Made by a program: the position numbers and the translations under genes | Notes under the pieces: generated by a model | The model's database searches: none | The model's input: the letters and a program-made list of their open reading frames with translations, nothing else | What the model was told of the DNA's origin: nothing | Source of the DNA: Thermogemmatispora onikobensis | GTDB taxonomy: Bacteria; Chloroflexota; Ktedonobacteria; Ktedonobacterales; Ktedonobacteraceae | Reading direction: 5' to 3' | NCBI RefSeq assembly: GCF_001748285.1 | Contig: NZ_BDGT01000002.1 | Span: forward strand, 62,001 to 126,000 | Length of the DNA stretch: 64,000 nt | Shown: positions 1 to 8,207 of the stretch, one piece after another | How the letters are laid out: the number at the start of each line of letters is the position of its first letter | Position numbering within the stretch: the first letter of the stretch is position 1

Positions 1-72
1 AAAAGCTTCTGGATGGCCTTTGACCACCTCATTCATCCGGTGACCAACGAGCGTGTCTTTTTCCCAGAGTAG
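1..72 (+). CDS. 3' end of an unidentified protein-coding gene
   Basis: Frame 1 is open from the window edge and stops at TAG (70-72), giving a 23-residue C-terminal tail that ends in ERVFFPE. Codon choice is ordinary for this genome, but the piece is too short to identify a family. The gene body lies left of the window. Confidence 0.4.
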   Translation, partial: KSFWMAFDHLIHPVTNERVFFPE

Positions 73-116
73 GGCAGAGCCAGCGCCCGTGCCAATGGGA
101 GTTAAGGGCCGGGTAG

Positions 117-140
117 GGAAGGAAGGAAGGAAGGAGGGAA
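117..140. repeat. GGAA simple repeat
   Basis: Four perfect GGAA units (117-132) are followed by GGAG and another GGAA. It lies in non-coding DNA just after the left-edge gene, and no function is apparent. Confidence 0.6.
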
Positions 141-208
141 GAGGCGAGGGGGAGTGACAGAGGCCATCTGGCGCGCTGGCCGAGAGAGATGTGGCTGTGT
201 ACCGTATC

Positions 209-400
209 AGTCAACGACCCCTGGCTCAAGCCAGGGGCTTGCCCGCAGCCGCATCGGCCCGCGTCTGGGCAAAGGTCTGGGTGCGATGCCGTTGCCGGCG
301 GCCAGACCTTTGCAGCACCCGTCGGACACTGCGGGTGTCCCGATGCTGTACCTTGCGGGCCGCCAGCTTCCGCAGTAACACTTTCTCCTAAAGCCTGCTC
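209..400 (-). mobile_element. Probable remnant of an IS200/IS605-type element with a TnpB fragment
   Basis: A near-perfect hairpin (CCCCTGGCT 218-226, AGCCAGGGG 229-237, two-base loop) preceded by TCAACGAC resembles the subterminal palindromes of IS200/IS605 ends as I remember them. Reading leftward on the minus strand, about 387 to 226 encodes an Arg-rich stretch (containing KLAARKVQ, TRSVRRVL and RHRTQTFAQT). That stretch resembles the helical segment of TnpB just before its RuvC core, then stops inside the hairpin. The rest of TnpB, including its catalytic residues and zinc finger, is missing, so this is an internally deleted relic or a non-autonomous derivative. Similarity is judged by eye only. 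Confidence 0.4.
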
Positions 401-541
401 AAAGCCTTGTTCTGTGCGAGATCTGACCAAGACCACGCGAGCCTCTCCAAGTAAGGTGTAAACAGCTCTTACCTGCCATAGCTCCGAACCTTCCTGTCTC
501 TTCTTATGCTAACCTGTCTCGGCCAGCGTCAAGCTTTCCTC

Positions 542-570
542 TTGACAGCGGAAACAGGAATTGGGACAAT
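542..570 (+). promoter_or_regulatory. Sigma-A-type promoter of pheA
   Basis: TTGACA (542-547), a 17-bp spacer and GACAAT (565-570). Transcription should begin near 577, which rules out an in-frame ATG at 561 and supports the ATG at 609 as the pheA start. Confidence 0.65.
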
Positions 571-608
571 CGAGAGCGACTATCTGGGTGAGGAGCAAGG
601 TATCTTTG

Positions 609-1544
609 ATGGTACAATCGCTAGAGCATGAGCAGGATCGCCCATTGTTGGAAGAGACGACCTCGCGTGCAGAAGAAGGGCGGGGAAGGTCAGCCACGGC
701 TGGAGCCGGGAAGGGCGAGGAAGCCACCGTCCGCGTAGCTTTTCAAGGAGAGCGGGGCGCTTTTGGAGATGAAGCGGTGCGGGCCTACTTTGGTCCCGCC
801 AGTGAGCCGCAGCCCCATCGCAGTTTTGCAGATGTTTTTCACGCTGTTGCTGCTGGTACGATCGACTATGGCCTGGTGCCAGTAGAAAATTCGCAAGCCG
901 GGAGTATCAATGAGGTCTATGATCTGTTGCGTCAGTACGATCTCTTTGTTATTGGCGAGATCAGCCTCCCGGTCAACCATTGTCTGCTGTGTTTACCTGG
1001 GCAGCAGCTCAGTGAGATCAAGCGAGTGATTTCCCATCCACAGGCTCTGGCTCAGAGCGAGGCTTTTCTGCGCGAGCTAGGGGTGGAAGTGGTCGCAAGC
1101 TACGATACTGCTGGTAGCGCCAAGATGATCCGCGAGCAGAATCTGCGAGGAGTAGCTGCCGTTGCGGGAGCGGCAGCTGCCGAGCTCTACGGGCTGCAGA
1201 TTCTGGCTGAGGGCATCCAAACCATCAAGGATAACCACACGCGCTTCATCGCTCTGGGGCGTGATCCGGCACCTCGCCGGGAGGGACCAGCCAAGACCAT
1301 GATTGTCATGGCGACGCCGCATCAGCCTGGGGCCCTCTATCGTTGTCTGGGAGTGCTTGCCGAACGGGGCATCAACCTGCTCAAGCTAGAGTCGCGCCCC
1401 TCGCGCCAGCGTGTCTGGGAGTATGTCTTTTATCTCGATTTCGAGGGGCACCGCGATGATCCACCCGTGCGCAGCGCCCTGGCCGATCTGGCGCAATATA
1501 CGACCTTTTGCAAAGTCCTCGGCTCCTTCCCGCGTCGTATTTAG
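609..1544 (+). CDS. pheA: Prephenate dehydratase
   Basis: This enzyme decarboxylates and dehydrates prephenate to phenylpyruvate in phenylalanine synthesis, in the cytosol. From the start used here the protein has 311 residues. A low-complexity 40-residue N-terminus is followed by the PDT domain, which opens RVAFQGERGAFGDEA (42-56) and includes VPVENSQAGSI (90-100). The catalytic TRF motif is at 211-213. A C-terminal ACT domain (from about 229) carries the ESRP phenylalanine-binding motif at 261-264, so feedback inhibition by Phe is likely. It is a stand-alone dehydratase with no chorismate mutase domain. The ATG at 609 was chosen because an upstream in-frame ATG (561) overlaps the promoter; the 40-residue extension makes a later start possible. 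Confidence 0.93.
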   Translation: MVQSLEHEQDRPLLEETTSRAEEGRGRSATAGAGKGEEATVRVAFQGERGAFGDEAVRAYFGPASEPQPHRSFADVFHAVAAGTIDYGLVPVENSQAGSINEVYDLLRQYDLFVIGEISLPVNHCLLCLPGQQLSEIKRVISHPQALAQSEAFLRELGVEVVASYDTAGSAKMIREQNLRGVAAVAGAAAAELYGLQILAEGIQTIKDNHTRFIALGRDPAPRREGPAKTMIVMATPHQPGALYRCLGVLAERGINLLKLESRPSRQRVWEYVFYLDFEGHRDDPPVRSALADLAQYTTFCKVLGSFPRRI

Positions 1545-1872
1545 CTGGCGCATGCTGGGGCCTGACGGCGAGAGGATCATGCCAGAGGAGAGCAAGAGAG
1601 AGGGAGGGAGATGCGAAGAGCCTGGCGGGGCACAGCGCAGCGTATCCTTGCAGAGCTTTCCTCTCCTTGGTGTCCGCTGTGCCCCGCTTACCTGACTGGG
1701 CTTCAGTGTACTCCTGCTCCGGGCCTCTTCCTCTCACGCATTCCCCGGAACTCGGAAACAGACGGCCCGATGGTGGGCGGGGCCGCTGCAACGAGCCGGG
1801 CGGAGGGAGCGCAGCTCACCAGCCGACCGCTGGCGAGTGGCCAATGCGACAGAAGAAGCGGCAGGGCAGGAC
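1545..1872. other. Gene-free stretch between convergent pheA and mrp
   Basis: About 330 bases, GC- and purine-rich, between two convergent genes. I see no convincing gene, RNA or clear terminator hairpin in it. Confidence 0.5.
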
Positions 1873-2904
1873 TTAGCGTTTGATCTTCAGCGTATTCAAG
1901 AAGTTCTCGGCCAGTAGCTGGTAGGCCGACGATTCATACTCTTCAATGCGACCTGCGTCACAGAGGGCGGCAACCTGGGGATCAATCGGTAGTTGTGCGA
2001 GCAGCGGGGCACCGGTGATAGAGACCAGCTCAGCGCCCTGGCTGGGGCCGAAGATCTCGTAGCGCTCGCCCGAAGGGGTCTCGAAGTAGGCCATATTTTC
2101 CACCACGCCGATGATAGTGCCCTTCAGGTGTCGCACCATATTAATGCACTTCTTGACCACCATTGTCGCCAGGAGCTGTGGCGAGGAGACGATGACCACG
2201 CCATCGGGGACCACAGCCTGCATGACCGTCAAAGGAGCATCGGAGGTTCCGGGCGGCAGATCGACCAGCAAGAAATCGAGCAGGTCCCATTCGACATCGC
2301 TATAGAACTGCTGGATGGCCTTGGCCACCATTGGCCCGCGCCAGATCACCGGGTCGCTCTCCTCGCCCAGGAACATGTTCATGGAGATCACCTTAATGCC
2401 GCCGCGACTCTCCACTGGGCGGATGCGGTTATCGGGCAGCATTGTTGGTTTTGTGCCCAGGCCGAACATGCGCGCCATGCTTGGTCCGGTGATATCGGCA
2501 TCGAGCACGCCGACACGATAGCCCTGACGCCGCAGAGAGACTGCCAGCAGCCCAGTGACGAGCGACTTGCCAACACCTCCTTTGCCGCTCATCACGGCAA
2601 TGACGTGCTTGATCTTGCGCCCGCCTCCGGAAGCCATTGTTAGTGGAATCCCCCGCCCAACGGGCGCCTTTTTGGGCGCGACAGAGACCGGCTCACCCTT
2701 AATAGCAGCATTAAGGTCTTTGAGCAATAAGTCCAGCTTCTCTGGAGGCAGACGGTGGGTGCGCGCTCCCCCAGCGATGCTCTCGCGGGAACCGACCGCG
2801 CACGCCGTGCAGGGCAACCCGTACCCGTGGAAGACCTTGACGGTCTCTGGGTGCTTGGTTACCACATCATGAATAACCATATCGGCAGTAATAAGCTCCG
2901 CCAT
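1873..2904 (-). CDS. mrp: Mrp/NBP35-family P-loop ATPase with N-terminal DUF1858 domain
   Basis: A 343-residue fusion. Residues 1-70 form a DUF1858 domain (hybrid-cluster-associated helical domain) with CTAC (Cys32, Cys35). Residues about 97-340 form an Mrp/ApbC ATPase with a deviant Walker A, GKGGVGKS (107-114), and the LLVDLPPGTSDAP switch region (212-224). Mrp proteins carry or insert Fe-S clusters. The usual C-terminal CxxC that bridges a cluster between Mrp subunits is replaced: the stretch after ENM (269-271) runs AYFETPSGERYEIFG with no cysteine. Cluster binding, if any, may use the DUF1858 cysteines. The gene faces pheA and stands alone. Confidence 0.9.
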   Translation of the reverse strand: MAELITADMVIHDVVTKHPETVKVFHGYGLPCTACAVGSRESIAGGARTHRLPPEKLDLLLKDLNAAIKGEPVSVAPKKAPVGRGIPLTMASGGGRKIKHVIAVMSGKGGVGKSLVTGLLAVSLRRQGYRVGVLDADITGPSMARMFGLGTKPTMLPDNRIRPVESRGGIKVISMNMFLGEESDPVIWRGPMVAKAIQQFYSDVEWDLLDFLLVDLPPGTSDAPLTVMQAVVPDGVVIVSSPQLLATMVVKKCINMVRHLKGTIIGVVENMAYFETPSGERYEIFGPSQGAELVSITGAPLLAQLPIDPQVAALCDAGRIEEYESSAYQLLAENFLNTLKIKR

Positions 2905-3435
2905 ATCAGCTGATACCCCGTCCTCTCGTCGGCCAGCTCGCCTCTGTCAGCCAGGAGCGGGCTGGTCGGCGTTGGTGTTTCTCTCTTGTGCCTATGTCGG
3001 TTTCGCAAAGTGGCTCTCGCACTTAATTCCGACTTGTGCACTAAGTATTATAGCACAGGGAAGCTGGCTCTGGCTATGCTCTGCTCCTGGAGGGAGGGAG
3101 AGCGGCTCGCCCAAGTCTGAGAGACAGCGGCGAGAGAGAGATCGAGCGAGCAAGAAAGCCAACGACATCAAGGGAAGAGAGCTTTCTAGTGACATTGCAC
3201 AGCCAGAGCCAGTATGTTATCATGGCCGCGAAAGGTCCGGTCTAACCAGGCGTACCTCGACGACCTGGTTGGCAAGCGAGTGCTCTGACCTGAGACAGAG
3301 CCGGATGCTCTGCGCTGGTACTGATGCAGCAGAGCTGGCCGGTGGACTCACTCGCGATCCGCGCGACTACTTGCTTACTCGTTTGAGTATGGCCGTTGTC
3401 TGTCCCGCCATCTACGGTCAAGAGGGGAATAGCTT
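2905..3435. other. Gene-free divergent region upstream of mrp and the Crp/Fnr gene
   Basis: About 530 bases between divergent genes. It must hold both promoters, but only a minus-strand TATAAT (plus-strand 3047-3052) without a good -35 is visible. A reading frame across 2972-3463 has poor composition and overlaps the regulator start, so it was not called. Confidence 0.4.
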
Positions 3436-4122
3436 ATGTCGACAGATGAAATGCTGTATTTGAAGCAGGTATCGAGCTTTGCAGAACTCCCCGACGACGA
3501 TCTCCGCGAGTTAATGGCGGTTGCCAAGAAACGAACCTTTCGCCCCGGCGAGGTCATCTTCCATCGTGATGATCCGGGGCAAGTACTGTACATCATCAAG
3601 GAGGGCAAGGTCAAGATTGCCATCAACAGCCCGGATGGTCAAGAAATTTCGCTGGTCATCTTTGGGAAAGGCGAATATTTTGGCGAATTTGCCCTGCTGG
3701 ACGGTTTACCCCGCTCGGCGGATGCCGTAGCTCTGGAGCGTGTGGAGTGCTATACACTCCAGCGTGACAACTTTCACCGTGCCATTCTCAAGAATCCGCG
3801 GATTGCCATTCACATGTTAGAGTCGCTCTCGCGGCGTTTGCGCAACACCGATCGGATGATTGAAGACCTCATCTTTCTTGACGTGCCGGGACGGGTGGCC
3901 AAGAAGCTGCTAGAGCTGGCCGAGCTGCATGGGGTGCCCACCGAGGACGGCGTTCGTATTGACATCCGGCTTACCCAGCAAGACCTGGCTTCGATGGTTG
4001 GAGCCTCTCGTGAGAGCGTCAACAAGGTGCTTGGCTATTTTTCCGCCAAGGGGTATATCGCGACTGGTCATCATCGGATTACGCTCCGGCGACCAGCCGA
4101 ATTGAAAGAGCGCATTTATTAG
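3436..4122 (+). CDS. Crp/Fnr-family transcriptional regulator
   Basis: A 228-residue DNA-binding regulator. The N-terminal cyclic-nucleotide-binding beta-barrel spans about 12-130, and its pocket loop reads FGEFALLDGLPRSADA (82-97). This keeps the Glu84 and Arg93-Ser94 pattern expected for cAMP-type phosphate binding. A long dimerisation helix (about 125-155) leads to a C-terminal winged HTH with TQQDLASMVGASRESVNKVL (180-199). There are no Fnr-type cysteine clusters. An AGAGGGG ribosome site lies 10-15 bases before the ATG. The gene is monocistronic as far as can be seen, so targets are unknown. Confidence 0.9.
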   Translation: MSTDEMLYLKQVSSFAELPDDDLRELMAVAKKRTFRPGEVIFHRDDPGQVLYIIKEGKVKIAINSPDGQEISLVIFGKGEYFGEFALLDGLPRSADAVALERVECYTLQRDNFHRAILKNPRIAIHMLESLSRRLRNTDRMIEDLIFLDVPGRVAKKLLELAELHGVPTEDGVRIDIRLTQQDLASMVGASRESVNKVLGYFSAKGYIATGHHRITLRRPAELKERIY

Positions 4123-4341
4123 CGCAAGCCTGGACTGAAGGGTACTGGCTCGCTGGCTGGCTGCAGATCGGGAAAGGCTGGAGGTCGGGAAGAGAGCCAA
4201 GGAAGGCAGGGTTGGAGTAGAAGGCGGACTTCCTGCCAGGTCTGTTACTCCCTTTCCCCGCTGCTCGTCTTCACACAAAGGTCAGGGTAGTCGCCCTGCA
4301 GGATTGTGCAGTTTAAAGGCAGCGAAGGGAGCGTTTGACCA

Positions 4342-5379
4342 TTGAACGAAGCGTTGACCGATCAAAGAGAGCAATCGCAGCCGGTCGAGCAAAACGTGAC
4401 ATTGGTCAGCGGCGGGGTGGGAGAAGTGGCGAAGGATAGGACAGTGACCTTCGGGGCCCGACTTGGGGCCTTACTGCAGGCTTTGCGTCCGCGTCAGTGG
4501 ACCAAGAATCTGGCGCTCTTTGTTGGCATACTCTTTGCGAAGCGTCTCCTGGAAGTGACTCCGCTGATCCATGCTCTGCTCGCCTTTATAGCATTTTGCC
4601 TTGTCTCAAGTTTTATTTATTTGTTGAACGATCTGCTTGATCTAGAGAACGACCGGCGTCACCCTCGCAAGCGCAATCGTCCCCTGGCCTCGGGTCGTCT
4701 ACCGATCTCCTGGGCCCTGGTGGCCATGGGCTGTCTCTTAGGCGCGGCAGGGCTGCTTACACTGGTGATTTTTCTTCTTCCGCTGGGAGGCCAGCATCTG
4801 CCCTACAGCTCCCTGGGTGGGGGCGATCTGCTCTTCGCTCTTGTGCTGGCGACCTACGTCGTCCTGATGGTGCTCTACAGTGTACGGCTCAAGCACGTTG
4901 TATTGCTGGATGTCTTTATTATTGCGAGTGGTTTTCTGTTGCGTATTCTGGCGGGAGCCGTAGTCATCTCAGTGGTCATCTCCCCCTGGCTCTATCTGGT
5001 AACGATTCTGCTCTCGCTGTTTCTGGCTCTCAACAAGAGGCGGCATGAGCTGGTATTGCTGCAGGGCGAGGCCAGCACGCATCGGCAGATTCTGAAGGAA
5101 TACAGTCTGCCCTTGCTGGACCAGATGATCACCATTACTGCTGCTGCGACGGTCATGGCCTACAGCCTCTATACTTTCCAGGGGCCGACGGGAGATCATC
5201 ATCTCATGGTGACGATCCCCCTGGTGCTCTACGGCCTTTTTCGCTATCTCTACCTGGTCTATATGCGCATGGAGGGGGGCAGTCCCGAGGAAGTGCTCTT
5301 ACGTGATCGCCCGACTCTAGCGGCAGTCGGGTTGTGTGCTGCGGTGATTTTTGTGGTTCTCTACGTGCTCCCGTCTTAG
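4342..5379 (+). CDS. UbiA-family prenyltransferase, decaprenyl-phosphate phosphoribosyltransferase-like
   Basis: A 345-residue polytopic membrane protein with about nine TM helices and a TTG start. It has the conserved entrance RPRQWTKN (49-56) and the Asp-rich UbiA motif beginning ND (96-97), followed by HPRKRNRPLASG (107-118). The HPxKxxRPxASG form is the variant seen in 5-phosphoribosyl-1-diphosphate:polyprenyl-phosphate phosphoribosyltransferases (DPPR synthase) rather than in quinone-pathway UbiA. I infer transfer of a phosphoribosyl group to a polyprenyl phosphate. It is the first gene of a tight three-gene operon with a flippase-like protein and a polyprenol-phosphate mannosyltransferase-like protein, which supports a lipid-linked sugar role. 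Confidence 0.82.
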   Translation: MNEALTDQREQSQPVEQNVTLVSGGVGEVAKDRTVTFGARLGALLQALRPRQWTKNLALFVGILFAKRLLEVTPLIHALLAFIAFCLVSSFIYLLNDLLDLENDRRHPRKRNRPLASGRLPISWALVAMGCLLGAAGLLTLVIFLLPLGGQHLPYSSLGGGDLLFALVLATYVVLMVLYSVRLKHVVLLDVFIIASGFLLRILAGAVVISVVISPWLYLVTILLSLFLALNKRRHELVLLQGEASTHRQILKEYSLPLLDQMITITAAATVMAYSLYTFQGPTGDHHLMVTIPLVLYGLFRYLYLVYMRMEGGSPEEVLLRDRPTLAAVGLCAAVIFVVLYVLPS

Positions 5380-5400
5380 CAAGAGGAGGATCATCGGCCT

Positions 5401-6498
5401 ATGTTGACTGCGAGCCGGCTTCGGACTGTGCGCACAGGCATAGTGTTTTCGCTGGTGCTGGCTTTTATCGTCCTGGTGGCGATCGGTCTCTATGCGGACT
5501 TCCCGCGCATGTTGACAGCGCTAGCGAGCTTCCGCTGGTCCTTCCTGCCCTTGATTCTCTCTTTGACGCTCTTTAATTACTGTTTTCGTTTTGTCAAGTG
5601 GCAGTATTATCTTCAGCGTTTGCAGATTCGCCTGCCGCGTCTGAGCAGCTTCCTCATCTTTCTCTCGGGGCTGTCGATGGCCATCACGCCTGGCAAGGTG
5701 GGAGAGCTATTGAAGTCCTATCTGCTCAAGCGTTCAACGGGAGAACCTATCAGCCGGACGGCCCCGATCATTATGGCCGAGCGGCTTTCAGATGGGCTGG
5801 CGATGCTCCTGCTGGCGGCCACGGGTCTGATCTTCTATCGCTTTGGCTGGGAAGTGCTCCTGAGCCTGCTGGTGGTAGGCTTGGGGATCATCCTGCTCAT
5901 CCAGCATCGTGCGCTCTCTTTGAGGGTGCTCGCAGCTGGCGAGCGGCTGCCTCTCTTAGCGCGTCTGGCGCAGCCGCTGCGCGCTTTCTATGAGAGCGCT
6001 TATACGCTGCTTCGCTGGCGGCCTCTCTTGTTGGCCATTGCCATTGGCTTTCTCTCCTGGTCGGGGGAGTGTCTGGCGCTCTATTTTGTCTTTCTCGGCC
6101 TGGGTGTGCCAGCCTCTCCTGACCTCTTGCTGAAGGCTACTTTCATTCTGGCGGTCTCCTCTCTGGTTGGTTCTGCCTCCGGCCTGCCAGGTGGCCTCGG
6201 TACCGCCGATGGTAGCCTGCTTGGCCTGATCCGCCTGCTGGTTTCTTCCTCTGCTGTCATTGGTGGGGCTGCAACGCTGCTGATCCGTTTCTGTACGCTG
6301 TGGTTTGGTCTGGCGCTCGGTGTTATCGCATTGCTTCTTTTGCGTCTTACTCAATACAAGAAACTTTTCGCGCCGGAGCCTTATGAGGAAGAAAAGATGT
6401 ATTTCTCAACAGTTGCAGATTCTGATGCAATGCTGCCCGAAGCCGATGGAAGCTACAATCTATCCCGGGCATCGGCACCTCTAAGCAACGGGGAGTGA
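5401..6498 (+). CDS. Lysylphosphatidylglycerol synthase TM-region / flippase-like membrane protein
   Basis: A 365-residue protein of the UPF0104/LPG_synthase_TM family with about eight TM helices and a 50-residue hydrophilic tail. Family-typical segments include the RFVKWQYYL stretch, then ITPGKVGELLKSYLLK (98-113), MAERLSDGLAMLL and SGLPGGLGTADGSL near the C-terminus. It lacks the soluble aminoacyltransferase domain of MprF, so lipid or polyprenol-glycan movement is more likely than lysyl transfer. It starts 21 bases after the UbiA-like gene with a GAGGAGGATC ribosome site and ends 10 bases before the GT2 gene, so all three are probably co-transcribed. Confidence 0.82.
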   Translation: MLTASRLRTVRTGIVFSLVLAFIVLVAIGLYADFPRMLTALASFRWSFLPLILSLTLFNYCFRFVKWQYYLQRLQIRLPRLSSFLIFLSGLSMAITPGKVGELLKSYLLKRSTGEPISRTAPIIMAERLSDGLAMLLLAATGLIFYRFGWEVLLSLLVVGLGIILLIQHRALSLRVLAAGERLPLLARLAQPLRAFYESAYTLLRWRPLLLAIAIGFLSWSGECLALYFVFLGLGVPASPDLLLKATFILAVSSLVGSASGLPGGLGTADGSLLGLIRLLVSSSAVIGGAATLLIRFCTLWFGLALGVIALLLLRLTQYKKLFAPEPYEEEKMYFSTVADSDAMLPEADGSYNLSRASAPLSNGE

Positions 6499-6508
6499 GC
6501 AATCGACG

Positions 6509-7303
6509 ATGAAAACTCTGATCATCATTCCCACCTACAACGAAAAAGACAACCTGCGTCCCCTGATTGGGGAGATCTTTCGCTATGCGCCAGCGACGGA
6601 TGTGCTGATTGTGGACGACCATTCACCTGATGGTACGGGGGAGCTGGCGGAGGAGCTAGCCAGAGAGGATGCGCGGCTGCATGTGTTGCATCGTCCGGGG
6701 AAGCTCGGACTGGGCACGGCCTATATCACAGGCTTCAAATATGCCCTGGAGCATGGCTACGATGCTGCCTTTGAGATGGACGCGGACTTTTCGCATGATC
6801 CGCGCTATCTTCCTGACTTTCTGCGTCTCATTGAAGAGGCCGATCTGGTAATTGGTTCGCGCTATATCAAAGGTGGGGCGACACCCAATTGGCCCTTCTT
6901 GCGGCGCCTGATCAGCGGGGGTGGCAATATTTTCGCGCGTACCCTCCTGGGTCTGCCGGTGCGCGACTGCACGGCTGGCTATCGCTGTTATCGTCGCGAG
7001 GTTCTTGAAAGCATCGATCTTGACTCGATCCGCTCGCGTGGATATGCCTTCCAGGTTGAGCTCGTCTATCGAGTCTGGCGTCAGGGCTTTCGCATTGTCG
7101 AGACGCCGATTGTCTTTGTGGATCGGCGAGTCGGCCAGTCCAAGATGTCGAAAGCCATCGTCTTTGAGGGCTTTCTCTTTGTGTTGCGCACCCGGTTGGG
7201 CCGTAAGCCGCAGCTGCCACCGCCGGTACGACGTGAGGCCGTTCTGGTGGGGGAGATCTCCGAAAAGGAAGAGCACGAGCGGGTACCTGAGACATCGCGT
7301 TAA
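6509..7303 (+). CDS. Polyprenol-phosphate mannosyltransferase-like GT2 glycosyltransferase (DPM1 type)
   Basis: A 264-residue cytosolic-face GT-A glycosyltransferase. Visible motifs are NEKDN (11-15), IVDDHSPDGT (34-43) and the metal-binding DADFSHDP (91-98). The family segments GSRYIKGG, DCTAGYRCYRR and RVGQSKMSK follow. It has no C-terminal TM domain, as in the stand-alone DPM1/Ppm1 type, and should move mannose or glucose from a nucleotide sugar onto polyprenyl phosphate. The operon partners are a DPPR-synthase-like enzyme and a putative flippase. The exact sugar cannot be read from sequence. Confidence 0.88.
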   Translation: MKTLIIIPTYNEKDNLRPLIGEIFRYAPATDVLIVDDHSPDGTGELAEELAREDARLHVLHRPGKLGLGTAYITGFKYALEHGYDAAFEMDADFSHDPRYLPDFLRLIEEADLVIGSRYIKGGATPNWPFLRRLISGGGNIFARTLLGLPVRDCTAGYRCYRREVLESIDLDSIRSRGYAFQVELVYRVWRQGFRIVETPIVFVDRRVGQSKMSKAIVFEGFLFVLRTRLGRKPQLPPPVRREAVLVGEISEKEEHERVPETSR

Positions 7304-7463
7304 GCTCATGTGCCTGCCGTGAGGTGGCTTGTTGCTTCGGCTCTCTTCGCTTTGCGGCCTGGCGATAGCCGGAAGGGCAAACATGGGTGAGCCGCGCGCT
7401 ACTGAAGCGGCTGAACTGTTCTCCTGCCATGCCTGGCATGCTGATGGAGGGCGTGAGGTTGCT

Positions 7464-8021
7464 TCAGTAGCGTCTTTTTTTCTGCGGGCCGCGTTGCTGG
7501 TGGCGCTGAGGCCGATGGTGCCTGGAGAAAGGAGCTTGATCTTCGTAGTCTTCTAGCTTGAAAGAGGGGTCAAGCCCATAGAGGGCGCGCATCCGTATCT
7601 GATGGGCGAAGCGCTGGGCCAGACGGCGTGGAGGTGCGTTCAAACGGGTGGCCAGGCCCTGGGTGGACTCGGCCAGGCCGCCCTGGCTGATGACGGCCTG
7701 GCGTACCTCGCTATCGTCGCTAAAAAGCTGGACCTCATGTCCGGCGGCGCGGGCCTCGCGGGCAAGGCGGGCAATGACCTGATCGGCGTTTTCACCATGT
7801 TGTGAGTAAATAATATGGATGCGTCTCTCGTAGAGGTGTTGCTCGTGTTTGCCTGCGCCATCGAAGACGACCGTGACCTGATAGGGGGTATGGCGATAGC
7901 GATGGGCGAGCTGGGTGATTAAGAGCTGGCGGGCGGTTTCCAGGCTTTGAGCCAGGGCGGCGCGAAACTGCGGATTGCGTCGAATCACGTTGTAGCCGTC
8001 AACGAGAATGTATTGTCCCAT
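7464..8021 (-). CDS. NYN-domain (YacP-like) ribonuclease
   Basis: A 185-residue protein with a PIN-like NYN fold. It opens ILVDGYNVI (5-13), with Asp8 and Asn11. Further acidic positions are VVFDG (Asp54), ENAD (77-80) and FSDDSE (100-105), which together form the usual metal site. The tail (about 165-185) is basic and probably binds RNA. YacP/Rae1 relatives cut mRNA on ribosomes; whether this protein does so is inference. A small ORF ends three bases before its start, so it may be the last gene of a minus-strand set with the zinc-ribbon protein. Confidence 0.85.
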   Translation of the reverse strand: MGQYILVDGYNVIRRNPQFRAALAQSLETARQLLITQLAHRYRHTPYQVTVVFDGAGKHEQHLYERRIHIIYSQHGENADQVIARLAREARAAGHEVQLFSDDSEVRQAVISQGGLAESTQGLATRLNAPPRRLAQRFAHQIRMRALYGLDPSFKLEDYEDQAPFSRHHRPQRHQQRGPQKKRRY

Positions 8022-8024
8022 TGT

Positions 8025-8207
8025 TCACAGTCCTCTCTCGTGCATTCCGCGCAGGAAAGCCTCCTCTATCCAGCGGGCAGCCTGCTCTGGTCGAAGATGC
8101 TGATCGTAGGAACGATCGGTATCGGTCGATGCTGTCAGGCAGACAAAGGTTCTGCTCTCCTTAGCCGGGGTCTGCGGAGTGATCTTCAATGAAACCATTG
8201 TATCCAC
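8025..8207 (-). CDS. Small hypothetical protein (60 aa)
   Basis: This frame sits exactly between two minus-strand genes. It overlaps the end of the zinc-ribbon/TM gene by 22 bases and ends three bases before the NYN nuclease, which fits translational coupling. The C-terminal half (HLRPEQAARWIEEAFLRGMHERGL, 37-60) looks like an amphipathic helix. There is a second possible start at Met4. No family is recognised. Confidence 0.4.
   Translation of the reverse strand: MDTMVSLKITPQTPAKESRTFVCLTASTDTDRSYDQHLRPEQAARWIEEAFLRGMHERGL

Noticed and set aside
2972-3463. A 163-codon frame upstream of the Crp/Fnr gene
   Set aside because: Composition is unlike protein, it overlaps the regulator start and lacks a ribosome site.
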